A DNA stretch of 64,000 nt, from assembly GCA_038214295.1 (NCBI GenBank), contig JBBQSA010000009.1, forward strand, positions 1 to 64,000, read 5' to 3'. The position numbers and the translations under genes were made by a program. The stretch is from SHZI01 sp038214295 (lineage in GTDB: Bacteria; Pseudomonadota; Gammaproteobacteria; Steroidobacterales; GCA-2729495). Below the pieces are notes generated by a model, which did no database searches, had not been told where the DNA came from, and was given only the letters and a program-made list of their open reading frames with translations. Position 1 is the first letter of the stretch, and each line of letters starts with the position of its first letter. Of this stretch, positions 6,499 to 15,266 are shown in pieces.

Positions 6499-9297
6499 CT
6501 ACGAGGCCTTGGCGGCCACGTGCTTCTCAAAATCGACCGTGTGGTCGTGATAGGTCTGGTTGGGCACGTACTCGGGCGAACGGTAGCCGATGTGGCCGTA
6601 GCCGCCCACGAGCGACGTGGGCTTCAGCAGGCCGGCCGTCGGGATCGTGCCGCTGAAGTTCTGGCGATCCCGGAACATCATCGGGTCCCAGCCGTGGAAC
6701 ATGAACATCTGGCCGGGCTGCATGCTGGAGCTGACGTGGGCCATGCAAATGAAGGAGCCCAGGGAGTTGAAGGTGCGGATCAGGTCGCCGTCCTTCACGC
6801 CGCGCTTCACCGCGTCGTCCGGGTTGACGTACACGTCGGGCTCGCCCCGCTGCAGACTGAGCAGCAGCGGGTCGTCCCGCCACATGCTGTGGATACCGTG
6901 CCGGGCGTGGCCCATCGTGAGCCGCAGGGTATAGCCCTTCACGGCCAGGGGATCCACGTGCACGGGCAAGGCCTCGCCCTCGCTCAGGAACCAGTCGTGG
7001 TCGAAGTAGAACTGCTGGCGACCGGTGAGCGTGGCGTAGGGCTTCTTGTCCCGGGTGCTGGCGAGCACCTGGTAGCTGTAGGGCGAGTTCTTGCCGAACT
7101 GCACGTCCGCCGAGTCGTCGGCGCGGATGAAACCGCGCTTCTGCAGTTCCTCGAAACTGATCTTCGGGATGCCGTCGGAGTTGTCGATCAGGAACTGGAC
7201 GATGTCCTTCGTGGCCTTGATCTTGCCGTTCATCGTGAACAGCTCGTTGACCTTGCTGTAGTCGTGCTCGATGGGCTGGCCGTAGATCATGTCCTTGACC
7301 GGCGGCAGCTTGCGGGCGGCCGCCTTCTCGCTGATCGACCTCGCGAGGCGCGCCATGATGGCCCAGTCGTCTTCCGACTCGCCGAGCGGCGCGACGGCCT
7401 GGTCCAGCACCTGGATGTAGGGCGTGCGGCCCTCCATCACGAAGTCGTGGCGCTCGTAGTGCTGGGACACCGGGAGGACGTAGTCGGAGTACATCGCAGT
7501 GACGCTCATGTCCGGCGTCATGGTCACGATGGTCTCGATCTTGGAGAGCACCGTCTCCCGGAAGCGGGTGCCGGCGGCCCGCCAGTTGGCGGTGTTGTGG
7601 CCGCACATGAAGGCCATCTTCCAGGGCGTCTTCGAGTAGTCAGGCAGCCAGCCGTTGTTGATGGACGCCCGGTAGTGCTTGTCCAGGTGCTCGGCCATCT
7701 CCTGGCCGTAGGTTTTCTCGTTAAGCGCCTTGCCGTCACCCTTGGCGTAGTCCCAGATGGAGATCGCCGCCACCTTCACCCGCGGGCCGATGCCGGCGAA
7801 CACGAACTTGGCAAAACCATCACTCTTTGACAGCTGGGTGGTCTGCATGCCGCCACCCTCGCGGCCGGTGTTGCCGGTCAGCGCGCACATGAGCAGCCAG
7901 GCGCGCTGCAGCTTGTCCCCGTGCAGCCACTTGCAGGCGCGGTAGCCGGCGTAAATCATGCCGGCACCAGACTTGGCAAAGGTGCGGGCCACGGCGCGGG
8001 TGTTGTCGGCGTGGACGCCGGTGATCACCTGGGCCTTCTCCGGGGTGTAGTCCCGGTTGCACAGCGCCCGGGTCATGGCGAACACGGTCGTGACGTCGAC
8101 GCGGCCGCCCCTGGTCTTTACTTTCCAGCGGCCTTCGAGTGCCGGCTTGATGTCGTTCAGGGCGAGCGACGGCGGGCCCTCGCCCGGCTTCGGGGGCGGG
8201 GGCGGCGGCGAGCCCGGCGGGTCACCGAAGCCGGTGGCCGGCGCCTTGACGGGCTTCCGGGTCTTCTCGTCCCAGACGTAGAAGGTCTTGCCGGCCCGGT
8301 CGTCCGTCTCGCCGAAGTCGCTGGCGCGCAGGAACTTGCCGTTGTCGGACCGTACGAGGAAGGGCAGGTCGGTCTGCTCGAGGACGTAGTCCCGGTCGAA
8401 GAGCCCGTCGTCGATGATCGTCTGCACCATCGCCATGGCGAGCGCGGTGTCGGTACCCGGCTTCGGATTCAGCCACTTCGAACTGTGGATGGCGGTCGCG
8501 CTGAACTCCGGGGCAATCGTGACCACCTCGGTGCCGTTGTACTTGGCTTCCCAGAAGAAGTGCGCGTCGGGGATGCGTGTAGCGGCGGGGTTTGAAGCCC
8601 AGATCAGCACGCACTTCGACTTGTAGATGGCCGCCATGTTGTCGCCGGGCAGGTTGACGCCCAGGGTCATGTAGGCGCCGACCGGCAGGTCGCCGACGCC
8701 GGCGAAGGTCTCGGGGATCACGATGCCGGTGGTGTTCGCGAAGCGGAACAAGGCCGTGAACGAGGCCTTCTTCAGGATCATCTGGGTGCCCATCGCGAAG
8801 GTGATGGAGTCCGGGCCGGACTGGGTAGCGTGCTCGAGGAACTTGTCGGTGATCTCGCTGATCGCCTGGTCCCAGCCAATGCGCTCCCACTTGCCGGCGC
8901 CACGCTCGCCCACCCGCTTCATCGGGTAGAGCACGCGCTGCTTGCCGTACATGTACTTGGCGTGGCGCATGCCCTTCTGGCAGCCCCGCGGACCGTAGTC
9001 CGGCGTGTCGTCGCCGGAGCGGCCGTACTCGCCCTGCTGCTCCTCGCGCCAGACGATGCCGTTTTTCACGTACACGTTGAAGGCGCAGTGGCCGGTGCAA
9101 TTGATGCCGCGGCTGCCGCGGACGACCCGGTCCCAGGTCCACTTCTTGCGCATGAGGTCTTCCCACATGCCATAGACGGGTGGCGCGTCCGCCGCCAGGG
9201 CGTCGCCGACCACCATGTACTTGAGGGAGAGCGCCGCCGCCGCGGCCGCGCCGGAGTGCTTTAAGAACCCGCGCCGGTCAGTCGTCAGTTCAGCCAT
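6499..9297 (-). CDS. Type II DMSO-reductase-family molybdopterin catalytic subunit
   Basis: 932 residues from the ATG at 9297, chosen because it begins a Tat signal (TTDRRGFLKHSG, twin Arg at 8-9). The frame upstream of it to 9582 is shadow. An N-terminal cluster motif has Cys67, Cys71 and Cys106. Asp203 in GDLP is at the position of the Mo-ligating Asp of NarG/EbdA. Where NarG-type proteins have the cluster His, this protein has Arg63 (SRGINCTGHC). A Pro-rich insertion (PGSPPPPPPKPGEGPP) lies near residue 360. Together with the beta subunit it should form a periplasmic hydroxylase, dehydrogenase or reductase of the ethylbenzene/steroid-C25 group. No gamma (haem b) or delta (chaperone) gene is adjacent. 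Confidence 0.9.
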   Translation of the reverse strand: MAELTTDRRGFLKHSGAAAAAALSLKYMVVGDALAADAPPVYGMWEDLMRKKWTWDRVVRGSRGINCTGHCAFNVYVKNGIVWREEQQGEYGRSGDDTPDYGPRGCQKGMRHAKYMYGKQRVLYPMKRVGERGAGKWERIGWDQAISEITDKFLEHATQSGPDSITFAMGTQMILKKASFTALFRFANTTGIVIPETFAGVGDLPVGAYMTLGVNLPGDNMAAIYKSKCVLIWASNPAATRIPDAHFFWEAKYNGTEVVTIAPEFSATAIHSSKWLNPKPGTDTALAMAMVQTIIDDGLFDRDYVLEQTDLPFLVRSDNGKFLRASDFGETDDRAGKTFYVWDEKTRKPVKAPATGFGDPPGSPPPPPPKPGEGPPSLALNDIKPALEGRWKVKTRGGRVDVTTVFAMTRALCNRDYTPEKAQVITGVHADNTRAVARTFAKSGAGMIYAGYRACKWLHGDKLQRAWLLMCALTGNTGREGGGMQTTQLSKSDGFAKFVFAGIGPRVKVAAISIWDYAKGDGKALNEKTYGQEMAEHLDKHYRASINNGWLPDYSKTPWKMAFMCGHNTANWRAAGTRFRETVLSKIETIVTMTPDMSVTAMYSDYVLPVSQHYERHDFVMEGRTPYIQVLDQAVAPLGESEDDWAIMARLARSISEKAAARKLPPVKDMIYGQPIEHDYSKVNELFTMNGKIKATKDIVQFLIDNSDGIPKISFEELQKRGFIRADDSADVQFGKNSPYSYQVLASTRDKKPYATLTGRQQFYFDHDWFLSEGEALPVHVDPLAVKGYTLRLTMGHARHGIHSMWRDDPLLLSLQRGEPDVYVNPDDAVKRGVKDGDLIRTFNSLGSFICMAHVSSSMQPGQMFMFHGWDPMMFRDRQNFSGTIPTAGLLKPTSLVGGYGHIGYRSPEYVPNQTYHDHTVDFEKHVAAKAS

Positions 9298-9423
9298 GCA
9301 GTCGCACTCCGCCAGAACGTCGGGTGAGTTTACCTTGTCGCGACGTCCGCGCGCGCGACCGTGCGCAGCCGGCGTCCGCAGGTCGGGTGCAATCGCCCCC
9401 CGGCCCGGCGTACTCTGCCCGCC

Positions 9424-10590
9424 ATGAACCCGCCGCCCCGGCCCCTGCTGAGCTACGCCTTCCGCCCGTTTTTCCTGCTGGCGGGCAGCTTCGCGGTACT
9501 CGGCATGCTGCAGTGGGCCCTGGTGATCCGGGGATTGCCCTGGCCCGCGGCCGGGAATTTTTCCACGGTGTGGCATGCCCACGAGATGGTCGTGGGCTTT
9601 GCCGGCGCCACCATCGCGGGCTTCCTGCTGACCGCCGTGGCGACCTGGACCGGGCGGCCGCCGCTACGCGGCTGGCCCCTGGCGGGGCTCGCGCTTGCCT
9701 GGACCTTCGGCCGGGCCGGCATGCTCCTGGCGGGGACCTGGCCAGCGGCGAACGTGGCCGCCGCCGACCTGCTGTTCCCGGTACTGCTCGCGGTGCTGGT
9801 GACCCGGGAGGTGGTGGCCGCCCGGAATCGCCGGAATTACGGCATCGCGGCCCTGGCCTGGGTGTTTGCCCTGCTGACGGCCGCCTTTCACGCCGCGGCC
9901 AACGGCTTGCTGTCAGAGAACGCCGACGCTGAAACGGGGCGGGTCGTCGTGAACCTGATGCTGCAGCTCCTCGTGCTGCTGATCACGGTCGTCGGGGGGC
10001 GGGTGGTGCCGAGCTTTACCGGCAACTGGCTCCGGGGCCATGGCGCCACCGTGTTACCGGTGACCCGGCCCTGGCTGGAGGTGGTCGTCGTGCCGCTCAC
10101 GGCCGCCGCGGGCATTGCCTGGAGCCTCGTGCCGGAGAGCGCCGTAACGGCCAGCCTGTGCACGGTGGCGGGACTGGCCCACGCGGTGCGGCTGGCGGGC
10201 TGGCGCGGCCTCGCCACCTTTCGCGAGCCACTGGTGCTCGTGCTCCACGGCGCCTACGCCTTCCTGGCGGGCGGTTTCCTGCTGCTGGGCGCCGTGGGCT
10301 TCGGACTGCCGCTGCCGGTGTCGGCAGCGGTGCACGGCCTCGCCGTCGGCGCGGTCGGCGGGATGATCCTCGCGATGATGACCCGCGTCGCGCTCGGCCA
10401 CACGGGTCGACCGCTGACGGCGGCGCCGGTAACGGTGGTCGCCTATGTCCTGCTCGGCCTCGCCGCCGTTGCCCGCGTGCTGGGCCCCGTCGTGCCCTCG
10501 GCCGGGGCCCTGGCCTACGACCTGCCGGCAGCGCTCTGGATTCTGGCCTTCACGCTGTTCCTCGGGCGCTACTGGCCCATCCTGAAATAA
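9424..10590 (+). CDS. nnrS: NnrS family membrane protein
   Basis: 388 residues and about 12 transmembrane segments. Family signatures include LLSYAFRPFFLLAG at the start, VWHAHEMVVGF near residue 55, and GGRVVPSFTGNWL in the middle. NnrS proteins are haem- and copper-containing inner-membrane proteins linked to tolerance of nitric oxide. The ATG at 9424 fits the family start. A TACTCT hexamer ends 8 nt before it with no Shine-Dalgarno, suggesting a leaderless or near-leaderless transcript. It is divergent from the molybdoenzyme genes and convergent with the nitrilase-like gene. Confidence 0.92.
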   Translation: MNPPPRPLLSYAFRPFFLLAGSFAVLGMLQWALVIRGLPWPAAGNFSTVWHAHEMVVGFAGATIAGFLLTAVATWTGRPPLRGWPLAGLALAWTFGRAGMLLAGTWPAANVAAADLLFPVLLAVLVTREVVAARNRRNYGIAALAWVFALLTAAFHAAANGLLSENADAETGRVVVNLMLQLLVLLITVVGGRVVPSFTGNWLRGHGATVLPVTRPWLEVVVVPLTAAAGIAWSLVPESAVTASLCTVAGLAHAVRLAGWRGLATFREPLVLVLHGAYAFLAGGFLLLGAVGFGLPLPVSAAVHGLAVGAVGGMILAMMTRVALGHTGRPLTAAPVTVVAYVLLGLAAVARVLGPVVPSAGALAYDLPAALWILAFTLFLGRYWPILK

Positions 10591-10643
10591 AGGGGACATC
10601 CCTCGTTTGCGCAGTGCGCAAATGAGGGATGTCCCCTTTTATT
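10586..10643. repeat. REP-like long palindrome, likely bidirectional terminator
   Basis: Near-perfect inverted repeat with arms of about 28 bp. AATAAAGGGGACATCCCTC pairs with GAGGGATGTCCCCTTTTATT, and the centre TTTGCGCA-G-TGCGCAAA continues the stem past one G/T mismatch. It overlaps the stop codon of nnrS and ends 3 nt before the convergent nitrilase-like stop. Runs of A and T flank each arm, as in a bidirectional rho-independent terminator. The AAAGGGGACA...TGTCCCCTTT outer motif is of the kind found as dispersed REP elements mobilised by REP-associated tyrosine transposases. Only one copy occurs in the window. Confidence 0.8.
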
Positions 10644-10645
10644 CC

Positions 10646-11746
10646 TTACAGCAGGCCGGCTTTGACCAGGCGTTCGATGTTGCTTTCCTGGCGGCGGCGG
10701 AACGCGTCCCGGGGCGGCGGGTCGATGACCGCGCCGTCACGGAGCAGGAAGTTGGGCTGGTGGTACTGGGCGTTGGCGTAGCTCTTCGCGTAGATATCGA
10801 AGGGCTGGCGGGACATCACGTTCGCCATGGCCGTGCGACGCCGGGTCCGGCGCAGGGCGCCGATGTCCATGACCGCGTTGGAGTTGAAGGCTTCGCCACC
10901 CTGGGCCGCTTCCGCCAGGATGTGGCCGTTGAAATCGACGATCTTCGACATGGCGCTGCAGGTGTAGGGCGGGATCGGGATGTCGTCGATGGTCGCTGTG
11001 TTGGCCGAAACCACGAACACCTGGTTTTCGATCGCCCGGGCCAGCCGGCAGGTTTCCTTGATCGTGCGTTCCGCGCTGCCCGGCTCGCTCGTCGGGTGCA
11101 GGATGACCTCGGCGCCGCGCATCACCACGCAGCGGGTGATCTCCGGGTAAAGGATTTCCTCGGACGCGATGGTACCCAGGTTGCCAATCTCCGTCTTCGC
11201 CACCGGGAAGACGCCCTCCTCGCCATAAATGTCCAGGTACTTGTCCCAGACATCGTGAGGCGTGGGCTCGAAGCAGGAGGTGAGCCGGCGGTAGCGCAGG
11301 ATCACGTTGCCGTTCGGCGCGATGATGAAGCAGGTCTGGAAGTAGAGTTGCGGGAAGTGCGGGTCGATCTCGTAGACGTTGCCCGACAGGTACAGGTTGT
11401 TGGCCTGGGCAAGCTTGCCGAGCGCCTCGTACTCGGGGCCGTTCTGCTCCAGGCAGGCCCGGTCGCGCCACTCCTGCACCGACTCCTTCATCGGGAACCC
11501 GGTCACCGCGTACTCGGGCAGCACCACGAGCTTCACCGGTAGGCCGTAGAAGAAGCGCAGGAAGCTGGCGGCCGTGGTGGTGTACTCGCCGATGCGCTTG
11601 ATGTTCTCGTTGATGCGGGCCCGGGACGACTCCCGGTCCGGGCACCGGTTGACGCCCTTCACCGACACCTGCATGGCCACGCCGATGTACTCGATGTTCT
11701 CGCTATTGTCCAAGGTCTGCTCTCCCGGCCTGGCGGCTGAATTCAT
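10646..11746 (-). CDS. Nitrilase-superfamily protein lacking the catalytic Cys
   Basis: 366 residues with the carbon-nitrogen hydrolase fold. The first catalytic Glu is present in LPEYAVTG (E78). The position of the catalytic Lys is Arg154 (RYRRLTS), and the nucleophile position in GTIASEEILYPE is Ser195 instead of Cys. Surrounding sequence is otherwise intact and amidase-like (PEITRCVVMRGAEVILHP). It is therefore either an inactive scaffold or binding protein, or a hydrolase with altered chemistry. The ATG at 11746 keeps the first beta strand (EYIGVAMQVSVKG); a later ATG at 11674 would remove it. Confidence 0.85.
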   Translation of the reverse strand: MNSAARPGEQTLDNSENIEYIGVAMQVSVKGVNRCPDRESSRARINENIKRIGEYTTTAASFLRFFYGLPVKLVVLPEYAVTGFPMKESVQEWRDRACLEQNGPEYEALGKLAQANNLYLSGNVYEIDPHFPQLYFQTCFIIAPNGNVILRYRRLTSCFEPTPHDVWDKYLDIYGEEGVFPVAKTEIGNLGTIASEEILYPEITRCVVMRGAEVILHPTSEPGSAERTIKETCRLARAIENQVFVVSANTATIDDIPIPPYTCSAMSKIVDFNGHILAEAAQGGEAFNSNAVMDIGALRRTRRRTAMANVMSRQPFDIYAKSYANAQYHQPNFLLRDGAVIDPPPRDAFRRRQESNIERLVKAGLL

Positions 11747-11870
11747 TTATTATGAGGCGCGCAGTATAAGGACTCCTTGAGGTTTCGCCCGGAACCGCGT
11801 GGTGCACCGTCCGCGTGACAGCCGGCGAGGTGGCTGTTACCCGTCGGGGCTGGGGGTTAGCATCCGGGCC

Positions 11871-12674
11871 ATGAGCAGCCTCGGCAACCTGATCCGGACC
11901 ACGGCACGGCGCCTCGGCCTGTGGCAACCAAAACACAGGCCCGGCTGGAGCGGCGGCGGCATGGTGGCCACGCTGAACGGCACCGGTTTCATGTTCGAAA
12001 TCCGGGACCGCTTCGCCGACGCCTTCATAAAGGACGCCGGCGAGCTGGGTCGGGCCGGCCGGCCCACCCTCGAACTGGGCTGTGCCTACGGGGTGTCCAC
12101 GCTGCCGGCGCTGGAAGCCGGCGCCCGCATCACCGCTTCTGACCTGGACCCGCGGCACCTGGCCATCCTCCGCGACAAAGTGCCGCGGCACCTGCTCGGC
12201 AAGCTGAAGCTCGTGCCGGGTGCCCTGCCCGCCATCGATTTTCCCGAGGGCGAATTCGGCGCCATCCTTTGCTCCCGGGTACTGCACTTCCTGGCCGGTC
12301 CCGACATCGACGCGTCGGTCCGCAAGATGGCCCGGTGGCTGGCCCCGGGCGGCCGCCTCTACCTGGTCGCGGACACGCCCTACGGCGTGTGGCGGGGGAA
12401 GATCCCGGAGTTCGAAGCGGCGAAAGCCGCCGGGGAGCGCTGGCCCGGGATGATGGTGGGCCTCCACAACTACCTGGCGGGGGGCAATCCCGGGAAGCCC
12501 ATCGAGAAGCCACCCTTCATGAACGTCCTCGACCCGGAAGTGCTCGCCCGAACCTGCACCGAGGCCGGGCTCACCGTGGTGGAGTCCGCTTTCATCTCGC
12601 GCCCCGACTTCGCCGGCCTGGGAAGAATGGACGGCCGGGAGAATGCCGGCGTGATCGCCGTGAGGCCCACTTAG
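11871..12674 (+). CDS. SAM-dependent methyltransferase, class I
   Basis: 267 residues. SAM motif I is LELGCAYGVSTLPAL near residue 72, the acidic motif is ASDLDPRHL, and a motif near ILCSRVLHFL and LAPGGRLYLVAD completes a Methyltransf_11/25-type domain. The substrate cannot be inferred. A TAGCAT hexamer ends 7 nt before the ATG at 11871 and no Shine-Dalgarno is visible, so I prefer this start to an earlier GTG at 11799. The intergenic 11747-11870 separates it from the divergent nitrilase-like gene. Confidence 0.85.
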   Translation: MSSLGNLIRTTARRLGLWQPKHRPGWSGGGMVATLNGTGFMFEIRDRFADAFIKDAGELGRAGRPTLELGCAYGVSTLPALEAGARITASDLDPRHLAILRDKVPRHLLGKLKLVPGALPAIDFPEGEFGAILCSRVLHFLAGPDIDASVRKMARWLAPGGRLYLVADTPYGVWRGKIPEFEAAKAAGERWPGMMVGLHNYLAGGNPGKPIEKPPFMNVLDPEVLARTCTEAGLTVVESAFISRPDFAGLGRMDGRENAGVIAVRPT

Positions 12675-12787
12675 GAAATCGCTGCCGGCCGGCACCCCGG
12701 GATTGATTTGCTGCGGGTCCCGGGAGTGTGTAAAAAAGGCCCCGTTGCCAGAATAACAACCAGAAGCCTTGTCCGGGGGGACACCGC

Positions 12788-15250
12788 ATGACGACCATCC
12801 ACCGTATCGGCGGCATTCCGGCCGCGGCTATCCTGGCCATCATCATCGGCTGGCCGGTCCAGGCCAGTGCCCAGGAAGCCCTCGATGAGGTCATCGTGTC
12901 GGCGCGCAAGCGCGAGGAGCCGCTGCAGGAAGTCCCGCTGTCCATCCAGGTGTTCAATACCGAGGCGCTACGGGAGCGCAACATCCAGTCGGTGTACGAC
13001 GTGGCGACATTCACACCCAATTTCAGTTTCAACCGGAACAGTGTCGGCCGCCGGCTCGATGCGCCGAGTATTCGCGGCCAGTTCACACCACTCGCCAACT
13101 TCGGCGCCGAGGGCAACGTGGCCTTTTACGTGGACGGCGCCTACGTCAGCGGCACGGCCAGCGGGCTGACGTCCGATAACCTCGAGCGGGTCGAGATCCT
13201 CCGGGGCCCCCAGGTAGCCCAGTTCGGCCGCGGCGCTTTTGCGGGCGCGGTCAACTACGTGACGAAGGCGCCAAACCCTGACCACCTGGTCGGCCAGATG
13301 TACTTCAAGGCCGGGGAAGAGAAGGATTTCAAGACATCCGGGTTCGTCAGCGGCCCGTTGATTGGCGACAAGCTGCTGTTCTTTGCCTCGGCCAGCTGGG
13401 AATCTTTCGACGGCGAATGGCAAAACACCATGAACCCCTGCAAGGCGGGGCAGACGGCGGCCGACGGCTGCATAGCCCTCGATCCCCGCTATCGGGGCTC
13501 CTGGCCCGACGGCCAGCCCGTCTCGACCACCAAGGATGATTTCACCCCGCTGGGCGGCGAAAGCACCTGGAACACCACGGGCAAGCTTGTCTGGAACGCC
13601 CTGGAAAACCTGGCGATCACGTTGAAGGCCGACTACACGGAAGCAGACGATCAACATTTTGCGTCTTTGTTCCAGTCGGAACTGAACTGCTACGTAGCGA
13701 ATAACCCCAACGACCCGCGGGCCGGCATTACTGCGCCGGGCTCCCCCGGCTGGCGCTGCGGCGAGATCAGGCCCGACGGCCTGCGGGCCCAGTTGAACCT
13801 TGCGGACCTCCGGGAAGGCGCCACGTCGATCTACGGCACGGCGAGGCCGGCGCCGTTCATCGGCACGCAGACCTCAAGCGAGCGCTACCTGGCCCAGGCG
13901 GATCTCGGTCTCCGCGACTGGAACATCACCGCACTTGGCACGATGAACCGTCAGGAACTGGAGAGCTACCGGGACCTGGATCGGTCTCCCTACCTGGGCC
14001 CGGTGTGGCTCAACCTGTTTGACTCGGGTGAACTGCAGAAATGGGACGATGCCTCCTTCGAGCTGCGCGCCAGTTCGCCCCCGGACAAGCCGATCCGGGG
14101 TCAAGGTGGCGTCTACTATTTCTCCGCGAAGAACAAGTCCTACCAGCGGGAGTACACGGGCTTCTGTAACCGCCTCGAATTTGGCCAGCCATTGATAAAC
14201 GGCCAGTCGTCCTGGACGCTGAACGGCGACAAGGAAAACCTGAGCTTCTTCGGGGGACTGGACTACGACGTGGCGGAGGACGTTACGGTGTCTGTGGAGG
14301 CGCGCTACGCCAAGGACTCTCCCGTCCAGCGGTCCGCGAACGGGATCACGGCAAGCAAGGATTTCTACAGCCTGTCACCCCGGATCACGGTGAAGTGGCA
14401 GGCCACCCCGGACATAAACTTCTACGCCCTGGCGGCCAAGGGCAACAAGCCCGGTGGCTTCTTCTATGCCTATTTCGATGCGCCGGTCACGCGGGAGTCC
14501 ACTGAGGCGGCGCTGGCCAATGGCCGGGCCCTGATCAAGGAAGAGAAGGCCTGGACCTACGAGATGGGGGCAAAGACCCAGTGGCTGGACCGCCGCCTTA
14601 CCGCCAACGTGTCGGTCTACTACATCGACTGGACCAACCAGGCCATCAACGAGATCGACCAGGTCCCGTGGTTCTGCCCGGACCACCCGGAACTTGGCAC
14701 CCAGCTGATCCAGGCGAGCTTCATCAAGAACGCCGGCAAGTCCCAGGTGGTCGGTTCTGAAGTCGAGGTCTCTTTCGCCGCGACAGACAACCTGATGCTC
14801 TCCCTCAACTACGGCCTCCAGGCCACCGAGCTCAAGCAATTCGATTCACTGGTCCTGCACGACCTGACGGGCAACGGCGACGCCTCCGGCAACGAGGCGC
14901 CGCGGGTCCCGAAGCACACCATCACCGCATCGGCCATGTGGCGGCAGCCGCTGGGCGACCGGGGTGCGGACTGGTTCCTGCGGGGCGACTACGTCTACAA
15001 CTCGAAAACCTGGGTCGACGCGGAGAACGAGGCCTACGTCGGTGACCTCAACCTGCTGAACGCGCGCATCGGCGTTGAGCGGCCGTCCTGGCTCGCCGCG
15101 TTCTACGTGGACAACCTGCTGAACGATGACACGCCGCTGCTGGTTTCCGAATTCCCCAACTTCAACCGGTTCCCGAGCACCACCAGCGCGTTTCACATTG
15201 TCCCCCGGCGCAGCCGCAGTGCAGGGATCACGTTGACGCTGAAGTTCTAG
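12788..15250 (+). CDS. TonB-dependent outer membrane receptor
   Basis: 820 residues with a cleavable signal ending QASAQE. A TonB box-like EVIVSARKREEPLQEVPLS follows, then the plug domain (SIRGQF..., VDGAYVSGTASGLTSDNLER, VEILRGPQVAQFGR) and a 22-strand-type barrel ending in LTLKF with a terminal aromatic. This is the Sphingomonas/marine-gammaproteobacterial type that accompanies degradation genes for organic compounds rather than a classical siderophore receptor. Neighbouring DUF1838, SDR, PQQ dehydrogenase and MFS genes support a role in uptake of an organic substrate; identity unknown. Confidence 0.92.
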   Translation: MTTIHRIGGIPAAAILAIIIGWPVQASAQEALDEVIVSARKREEPLQEVPLSIQVFNTEALRERNIQSVYDVATFTPNFSFNRNSVGRRLDAPSIRGQFTPLANFGAEGNVAFYVDGAYVSGTASGLTSDNLERVEILRGPQVAQFGRGAFAGAVNYVTKAPNPDHLVGQMYFKAGEEKDFKTSGFVSGPLIGDKLLFFASASWESFDGEWQNTMNPCKAGQTAADGCIALDPRYRGSWPDGQPVSTTKDDFTPLGGESTWNTTGKLVWNALENLAITLKADYTEADDQHFASLFQSELNCYVANNPNDPRAGITAPGSPGWRCGEIRPDGLRAQLNLADLREGATSIYGTARPAPFIGTQTSSERYLAQADLGLRDWNITALGTMNRQELESYRDLDRSPYLGPVWLNLFDSGELQKWDDASFELRASSPPDKPIRGQGGVYYFSAKNKSYQREYTGFCNRLEFGQPLINGQSSWTLNGDKENLSFFGGLDYDVAEDVTVSVEARYAKDSPVQRSANGITASKDFYSLSPRITVKWQATPDINFYALAAKGNKPGGFFYAYFDAPVTRESTEAALANGRALIKEEKAWTYEMGAKTQWLDRRLTANVSVYYIDWTNQAINEIDQVPWFCPDHPELGTQLIQASFIKNAGKSQVVGSEVEVSFAATDNLMLSLNYGLQATELKQFDSLVLHDLTGNGDASGNEAPRVPKHTITASAMWRQPLGDRGADWFLRGDYVYNSKTWVDAENEAYVGDLNLLNARIGVERPSWLAAFYVDNLLNDDTPLLVSEFPNFNRFPSTTSAFHIVPRRSRSAGITLTLKF

Positions 15251-15266
15251 GGCCGCGCGGCAGCCG

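Noticed and set aside
9298..9582. N-terminal extension of the molybdoenzyme alpha subunit
   Set aside because: The Tat signal starts at the ATG at 9297; the extension is Gly/Arg-rich and antisense to the start of nnrS.
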